A stretch of DNA of 64,000 nt from contig JAFPWD010000023.1 of the NCBI GenBank assembly GCA_017395105.1, forward strand, positions 1-64,000, read 5' to 3'. This DNA comes from Clostridia bacterium. Lineage in GTDB: Bacteria > Bacillota > Clostridia > Christensenellales > CAG-138. The notes beneath the pieces were generated by a model. It was not told the origin of the DNA. It ran no database searches and was given only the letters and a program-made list of their open reading frames with translations. Both the position numbers and the translations under genes were made by a program. Within the stretch, counting starts at the first letter, position 1. Every line of letters starts with the position of its first letter. Shown here piece after piece: positions 59,993-64,000 of this stretch.

Positions 59993-60562
59993 TTACTTCT
60001 CTTCCGTATTCGCTTTAATTGGTATAAAACAAGCTACAATCAAAGCTATTCCGGCGATCAGATAAAGTATGCCGCCTATTTCAAGTTGTGCGCTCATTTT
60101 TTCAGATGTTTCAATATATTCATAAAGAGGATGTCCAATGCATAGTATCGCGATAATACCCGCTATAATGCGGAGCGTTCTTTCCTTGAAAAAAATCAAA
60201 ACATATACTATTCCAAGCCCGATCGGTACAAGAACATCAGCACCGGTCGCGCCGGCAATGTACGCTTCATATAAGTTCACCTGCATCAAATCATAGCCCC
60301 ATGCTTTTATAGTCATAAACGGCAAGAAAAAAGCTATGGCAACAAGTGCAAATGCAAAAAGAGCGATTATATATGCGAGCGGTTCGCCCTTTGAGTCATC
60401 CGTCGATACAGATTTGACATTGTGAGTGAAATTATCAACTTCCGTATCACAATCGTATGCTTCATTGCTTTGTACGCTCATATCTGCTCCGACTTTGTTT
60501 CCGCACTCCGTGCAGTATACCGCATCCTTTACTAACTGAGCTCCGCATTTTGAGCAAAACAT
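59993..60562 (-). CDS. zinc-ribbon membrane protein
   Basis: At 189 residues, an N-terminal zinc ribbon (MFCSKCGAQLVKDAVYCTECG, two Cys-x2-Cys pairs) is followed by a linker (residues 28-65) and four predicted helices at about 66-87, 98-122, 132-153 and 163-183. It resembles the many short zinc-ribbon membrane proteins of Clostridia of unknown role. It is divergent from the XRE regulator gene, whose operator region lies in between, and could be that regulator's second target. Confidence 0.85.
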   Translation of the reverse strand: MFCSKCGAQLVKDAVYCTECGNKVGADMSVQSNEAYDCDTEVDNFTHNVKSVSTDDSKGEPLAYIIALFAFALVAIAFFLPFMTIKAWGYDLMQVNLYEAYIAGATGADVLVPIGLGIVYVLIFFKERTLRIIAGIIAILCIGHPLYEYIETSEKMSAQLEIGGILYLIAGIALIVACFIPIKANTEEK

Positions 60563-60610
60563 GTTCTTTCTCCTTCATCGTATTCTGCGAATCACTCACT
60601 AAAACTATTA

Positions 60611-60660
60611 TAGCGAATTTTCCGCTAAAGCGCAAGTTTAGCGAACCATTCGCTTATAAT
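60611..60660 (+). promoter_or_regulatory. promoter with two inverted-repeat operators
   Basis: TAGCG-N7-CGCTA (60611-60627) and AGCGAA-CCA-TTCGCT (60640-60654) are related palindromes with centres 28 bp apart. The second directly abuts a perfect TATAAT (60655-60660). The XRE regulator ATG follows only 7 bp later, so its messenger probably lacks a leader. The arrangement suggests autoregulation; binding also would cover the divergent gene's promoter. Confidence 0.6.
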
Positions 60661-60667
60661 ATATTTG

Positions 60668-60895
60668 ATGATAAAGAAGGTTCACTACAAACGACTTCGC
60701 GATTTAAGAGAGGATCACGACCTAACGCAGGTTCAGGTCGCGAAAATGCTCTCTTGCAGTCAGCGGGTATACAGCAATTATGAGCGCGGGGATATAGATA
60801 TTCCCACGTATGTTTTGATAGAGCTTTCCAATTTTTACGGCGTTTCGGTGGATTATCTGCTCGGGCTTACGGATAATCCGAAAAGGAATACTTAG
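60668..60895 (+). CDS. small XRE-family regulator
   Basis: At 75 residues, a classic lambda-repressor-type helix-turn-helix: RLRDLREDHDLTQVQVAKML and CSQRVYSNYERGDIDIPTYVLIELSNFYGVSVDYLLGL. There is nothing outside the domain. ATG 60668 is preferred over an upstream TTG. No ribosome-binding site precedes it, agreeing with a leaderless transcript from the -10 at 60655-60660. It could control its own promoter and the divergent zinc-ribbon gene. Confidence 0.9.
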   Translation: MIKKVHYKRLRDLREDHDLTQVQVAKMLSCSQRVYSNYERGDIDIPTYVLIELSNFYGVSVDYLLGLTDNPKRNT

Positions 60896-60922
60896 ATTTT
60901 TTCACTTGTTTTAGAGCTGAAT

Positions 60923-61339
60923 TCAATACTTCAGCCGCATAAAGCCGCAGCAGCCAAGCTCCGCCATCGGCGCAAAGCCGAGGCTTTTATAGAATGATAT
61001 GGTTTTTTCGGTATCGTCGGTCGCAAGCTCGATCTGGCGCACATGAGCATACCTTTCGAGTATCGATTGCAAAAGCAGCGAGCCTATCCCCCGCCGCTGA
61101 TGCTCGGGAAAAACCAAAATATCCTGTATAAAAACTATCGTTTGCCCATCGCCCACGGTGCGGATCAGCCCCACGAGCTTTTCATCTTCGTATGCGCCGA
61201 GGGTAAAGAGCGAATTTTCATAGCCGAGCCGCAGCTTTTCGGGTTCAGCCGTGTACGCCGTCCAGCCCACGCTTGAATAGAGCGCAAGTATCTCGGCTTC
61301 GTTGTATTCGGTGTAGGGTTTGAGTTTGATATTCTTCAT
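60923..61339 (-). CDS. GNAT N-acetyltransferase
   Basis: The 138-residue GNAT has the usual elements: EAEILALYSSVGWTAYTAEPE at the start, LVGLIRTVGDGQTIVFIQDI, the acetyl-CoA loop VFPEHQRRGIGSLLLQSIL and ATDDTEKTISFYKSLGFAPM. ATG 61339 is chosen over 61351 because GGCGGAAAAA lies 1-10 bp before it. Substrate unknown. Monocistronic. Confidence 0.88.
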   Translation of the reverse strand: MKNIKLKPYTEYNEAEILALYSSVGWTAYTAEPEKLRLGYENSLFTLGAYEDEKLVGLIRTVGDGQTIVFIQDILVFPEHQRRGIGSLLLQSILERYAHVRQIELATDDTEKTISFYKSLGFAPMAELGCCGFMRLKY

Positions 61340-61410
61340 TTTTTCCGCCATTTATCATCAGTTTCTTTTGAGCTTCCCGGATCAAGCCGAAAACCGCAGG
61401 CTTTCAATTT

Positions 61411-61520
61411 GGCTAAATCCGCCTAACGGCGAGCGAAATTTGCCTGCGGCAAGCTAAATTGCGCTTTCAGCGCAGCTAAATTCGCCTTTCGCCGAGCTAA
61501 AACGCCTTCGGCGATAAGCG
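61411..61520. repeat. tandem array of five mini-hairpin units
   Basis: Five imperfect units of about 21 nt lie head to tail. Each has the form (A)GCTAAAT-T-GCC-TAACG-GCGA with a small GCC/GGC or GCG/CGC stem. The stems vary compensatorily (CGCC-TTTC-GCCG, GCGC-TTTCA-GCGC, CGCC-TTC-GGCG), so structure, not sequence, is preserved. It lies between the GNAT gene and the end of the macro-domain gene. Confidence 0.75.
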
Positions 61521-61528
61521 GTGAGCGG

Positions 61529-62683
61529 TCACGCACCCAATAATTGCTGATCAAACACGAACAGCGCCTCGTTTATCTCGAAAACATCGTAAACGCCGTG
61601 CTTGATGAAGTATTCTATTATGAGATCGAATTTATTTGAGTGCGAAAGCGCAAATCCCGCCTTCATCAGCATATTGCTCGTTTCATCGAGCGAAAGCTCC
61701 AGCGCGATCGCGAAGGCGATGACGGTCGGCTTGCTCGGCTTATAGAGCCTGTCCGAGCGGATCTTTGAAAAGAGCTTGCGGTCGATATTCGCCTTTTTGT
61801 AGCACTCCGAATCCGTCATGCCGCACTCGTCTATCTTGCGCAGCAGCATATCGGAAAAGCTCTCGTCCAGCAGTTCGTCGATCGTTCTACCGATATTGGA
61901 GATGCTCGGCGCAGCTCCCGAGGGTTTGGCATTTGCAGATGCTTTCGGCTTCGCGGGGGTGGGTGCAGCGCCCGCCGAGTCAAAGGCGGCTTCGGCATTG
62001 GGCGCGATGCTTGCGCTCGCTTCCTCGTCGCGGCACTCATCCTCCCGATACGCTGTGTCAAGCAGCGCATTATCCATGGAATACGAATATTCGGGTCTAT
62101 TCAGACTCTCCCGCCTTTTCGCAAAATAGCTCGCGCTGTCGCCGTGCGCTTTTGCGTAGCGGTCGCCGATGAACTCCTCTATCTCCTTGAAGCGCTTTTT
62201 GCCGATATCGAGCGCCGCGCGGTCGAAAATGACCAGATATACCGTCATATCCGCTTCGGTTTTGGCGAGGTAATCGCGAATCGTATCCTCGGCAACGCGC
62301 AAGGCTTTTTCCTTCGGATAGCCGTAAACCCCCGAGGATATCAGCGGAAAAGCGATGCTTTCAAGCCCGTTTTCCTCCGCAATTTTTAGTGAATTTCTAT
62401 AACATGATGCAAGCTTTTCTTTTTCGCCGAAAAAGCCCCCGCGCCATATAGGGCCAACGGCGTGGATAACGAATTTTGCGGTCAGCTCATAGCCGCGCGT
62501 GATCTTGGCTTCGCCCGTTTCGCAGCCGCCGAGCCTTCGGCATTCCTCAAGCAGCCTCGGCCCCGCCGCGCGGTGGATCGCGCCGTCCACTCCCCCACCG
62601 CCGAGCAGGGACTTGTTTGCGGCGTTCACTATCGCATCCACCTTCATCTTGGTTATATCGTTTCTGACTATGATAAGCGGCAT
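61529..62683 (-). CDS. macro-domain protein with C-terminal helical domain
   Basis: At 384 residues, residues 1-180 form a macro domain: [60 protein letters not shown] and [21 protein letters not shown]. These motifs bind ADP-ribose, and related proteins deacetylate O-acetyl-ADP-ribose or remove ADP-ribose from proteins. A Ser/Ala/Pro linker follows (about 215-265, with [16 protein letters not shown]). A C-terminal helical domain (about 270-384, [20 protein letters not shown] and [17 protein letters not shown]) resembles a helix-turn-helix or Abi-type partner domain. GAAGGAGG lies 4 bp before the ATG. Confidence 0.88.
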   Translation of the reverse strand: MPLIIVRNDITKMKVDAIVNAANKSLLGGGGVDGAIHRAAGPRLLEECRRLGGCETGEAKITRGYELTAKFVIHAVGPIWRGGFFGEKEKLASCYRNSLKIAEENGLESIAFPLISSGVYGYPKEKALRVAEDTIRDYLAKTEADMTVYLVIFDRAALDIGKKRFKEIEEFIGDRYAKAHGDSASYFAKRRESLNRPEYSYSMDNALLDTAYREDECRDEEASASIAPNAEAAFDSAGAAPTPAKPKASANAKPSGAAPSISNIGRTIDELLDESFSDMLLRKIDECGMTDSECYKKANIDRKLFSKIRSDRLYKPSKPTVIAFAIALELSLDETSNMLMKAGFALSHSNKFDLIIEYFIKHGVYDVFEINEALFVFDQQLLGA

Positions 62684-62760
62684 GGCACCCTCCTTCGCAT
62701 TTTATTTCCTGTATACAATAATACAATCAAACCGCCATTTAGTCAATGCTTTCCTGTGCA

Positions 62761-62804
62761 CTTTTCCCAAAACAAAAGGAACGGCTTTTCGCCGCTCCCT
62801 TCGC
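62761..62804 (-). terminator. terminator of the spore coat genes
   Basis: On the minus strand GGAGCGGC-GAAAA-GCCGTTCC is followed by TTTTGTTTTG, about 50 bp past the cotF-like stop. Confidence 0.75.
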
Positions 62805-62839
62805 TCTATTTTATCCGTATGAAGGAAACCCTTCCCGCA

Positions 62840-63115
62840 TCACCAGGTCTGCTGCTGAAGCTTGGTCATATCCTGCTTCGCGGTCTGTATCTCCTGCTGC
62901 TGTGCGGGCGTGGTCTTATAGAGATTGCGCTGCTTCATCTGCTCGAAAACGGCGAACTGATCCTCGGAAACCTCGCTCATGCAGTTGATGAGCAGGCTGC
63001 GAAGGTTCATGCAGCCGGATTCGGTGCAGCTTTCCGCATATTGCTTGACTGCCGCTCTTTCGGACTGAAGAAGATCCGTGAGCAGCTCCTGTTCGGTCAT
63101 GGATGAATTCTGCAT
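62840..63115 (-). CDS. CotF-type spore coat protein
   Basis: At 91 residues, it has the coat F helical pattern MTEQELLTDLLQSERAAVKQYAESCTESGCMNLRSLLINCM. A Gln/Lys-rich tail (EEQ-like: PAQQQEIQTAKQDMTKLQQQTW) follows. The family is a four-helix coat protein of spores. GGGGAGG lies 9 bp before ATG 63115. It lies 15 bp after another CotF-type gene, forming a two-gene operon with it. Confidence 0.88.
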   Translation of the reverse strand: MQNSSMTEQELLTDLLQSERAAVKQYAESCTESGCMNLRSLLINCMSEVSEDQFAVFEQMKQRNLYKTTPAQQQEIQTAKQDMTKLQQQTW

Positions 63116-63130
63116 AGTTCTTTCCTCCCC

Positions 63131-63511
63131 TTATTTTGAAGAATTGAGATAACTGTGGAGCTGTTCAAAATGCCTGCGATGATGCTCCGCAGCGGTGTTG
63201 GCCATGCTCTTGAGCTGAGGGTCGCTGAAATAGTTTGCGTAGACCGAGCATTTCTTGTATAGCAGAGCCTCGGTATGCATCTCATCCTGAATGATCGAAA
63301 GATCCGTGGTGTCTATCGGGGCGCTCGCCGCCTCGGTGTTCCAGCGAGCACTCGATGCGCCGCTTTCGCAGCAGCTCCGATCCGAGCCGCTTTGATCGTT
63401 GCATCCGTTCCAATACGGGCTGCCGTTATTGCAGCCGTTCATATTGGGGTTGTTTTGGCCGCTGAAAAACCTGTCGGTGTTCGCGCCCCGACCATTGCCG
63501 TTTGTGTGCAT
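63131..63511 (-). CDS. CotF-like spore coat protein with Asn/Gly-rich N-terminus
   Basis: From ATG 63511 (GGAGG upstream) the protein has 126 residues. Residues 1-60 are Asn/Gly/Ser-rich and disordered (NGNGRGANTDRFFSGQNNPN), with several Cys. Residues 70-126 form a helical CotF-like domain: DLSIIQDEMHTEALLYKKCSVYANYFSDPQLKSMANTAAEHHRRHFEQL. It forms an operon with the coat gene that follows. No signal peptide, consistent with assembly in the mother cell. Confidence 0.85.
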   Translation of the reverse strand: MHTNGNGRGANTDRFFSGQNNPNMNGCNNGSPYWNGCNDQSGSDRSCCESGASSARWNTEAASAPIDTTDLSIIQDEMHTEALLYKKCSVYANYFSDPQLKSMANTAAEHHRRHFEQLHSYLNSSK

Positions 63512-63622
63512 AATAATGCCCTCCGTGATGAGTTTTGCCGGCGTTTTTGCCTGCAAGCTTAGTTTGCTCGATCACGAAGGGCTTATTCAGGTTAATATTT
63601 GTATTTTTGCCAAATTACGGCA

Positions 63623-64000
63623 TCATGCGGGCGCGCCCGCCGCAACGGGCGAAGGGTCTATAACGATGCGCTTTTCGGGGCGAGCTGTGAGCGCGTGCTC
63701 AAGCACCTCGTCCGCGTTGTCAACATAGATGATATTCAGCGCATCGAGGATATCCTGCGGCACATCGCGAAGGTCCTTGCGGTTCTTTTCGGGAATGAGC
63801 ACGGTATCTATCCCCGCGCGAACCGCCGCAAGCAGCTTCTCCCTCAATCCGCCGATCGGCAGCACCCTGCCGCGAAGCGTTATCTCGCCCGTCATCGCAA
63901 GCCCCGCGCGAACGGGGATACCCGTCAGCGCACTTGTTACAGCGGTAAACATCGTTATGCCCGCCGATGGGCCGTCCTTGGGGATCGCGCCCTCGGGAAG
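63623..64000 (-). CDS. lon: ATP-dependent protease Lon, C-terminal part (truncated by the window edge)
   Basis: The reading frame is open to the right edge. It contains [19 protein letters not shown], with the catalytic Ser of the Ser-Lys dyad, and [40 protein letters not shown] (catalytic Lys in EKLLAA). It ends after [19 protein letters not shown]. Lon unfolds and degrades misfolded and regulatory proteins; here only the protease end is visible. 63512-63622 upstream of the coat genes has no feature. Confidence 0.97.
   Translation of the reverse strand, partial: LPEGAIPKDGPSAGITMFTAVTSALTGIPVRAGLAMTGEITLRGRVLPIGGLREKLLAAVRAGIDTVLIPEKNRKDLRDVPQDILDALNIIYVDNADEVLEHALTARPEKRIVIDPSPVAAGAPA

Overview
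The window looks like chromosomal DNA of an uncultured, spore-forming member of the Clostridia (Bacillota), possibly Christensenellales-like. The evidence is a moderate-to-high GC gene set with CotF-type spore coat proteins, a YlmC/YmxH PRC-barrel sporulation protein, a DnaD plus DnaC-type helicase-loader pair, ATP-type PEP carboxykinase, an iscR-nifS-nifU operon and two secreted proteins ending in type I dockerin-like repeats. No rRNA or tRNA gene was seen. The taxonomic placement is inference from gene content.

Layout. (a) 1-9461 is a mosaic accessory region: the end of an ISL3-like insertion sequence, an AbiH-type defence gene, and a five-gene cassette (sugar transferase, PglD/NeuD-like acyltransferase, MaoC hydratase, acyl-CoA carboxyltransferase, CitE-like lyase). 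The cassette lies between two diverged direct copies of the 3' end of a GNAT-phosphotransferase fusion gene. One copy is a decayed fragment and the other is intact, followed by a MazG-like gene. (b) 9593-22588 is mainly export and peptide uptake: a secreted M30-like metallopeptidase with a dockerin, an ApbE-like protein, a complete oppABCDF system whose OppB and OppD carry very large insertions, and an NlpC/P60-like lipoprotein. (c) 22691-39381 is mostly ordinary chromosome: pckA, degV, larC, a GPG-repeat surface protein next to a two-component system, several membrane and regulatory genes, a second dockerin protein and the dnaD/dnaC pair.

(d) 39521-41227 is a CRISPR array of 27 identical 29-nt repeats with no cas gene anywhere in the window. 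A near-consensus promoter in its AT-rich right-hand leader shows it is read on the minus strand. (e) 41657-49530 is a minus-strand cluster of virion-type genes: scaffold-like protein, N4-gp56-family major capsid protein, a coiled-coil protein, an NlpC/P60 endolysin, and P22 gp4-like and gp10-like neck proteins. It has a strong promoter and a leader-peptide/terminator arrangement in front, but no terminase, portal, tail, integrase or repressor gene. A plus-strand EamA transporter gene sits inside it. This capsid/neck module is the most unusual feature of the window.

(f) 49638-64000 returns to chromosome: the isc operon with a DUF2156 gene, an acyltransferase, ylmC, a HAD phosphatase, a LytTR regulator with a membrane partner, a REP-bearing duplicated repeat, a VWA protein, a small XRE regulator with paired operators and probably a leaderless transcript, a macro-domain protein next to a tandem array of mini-hairpins, two spore coat genes, and the 3' part of lon running off the right edge.
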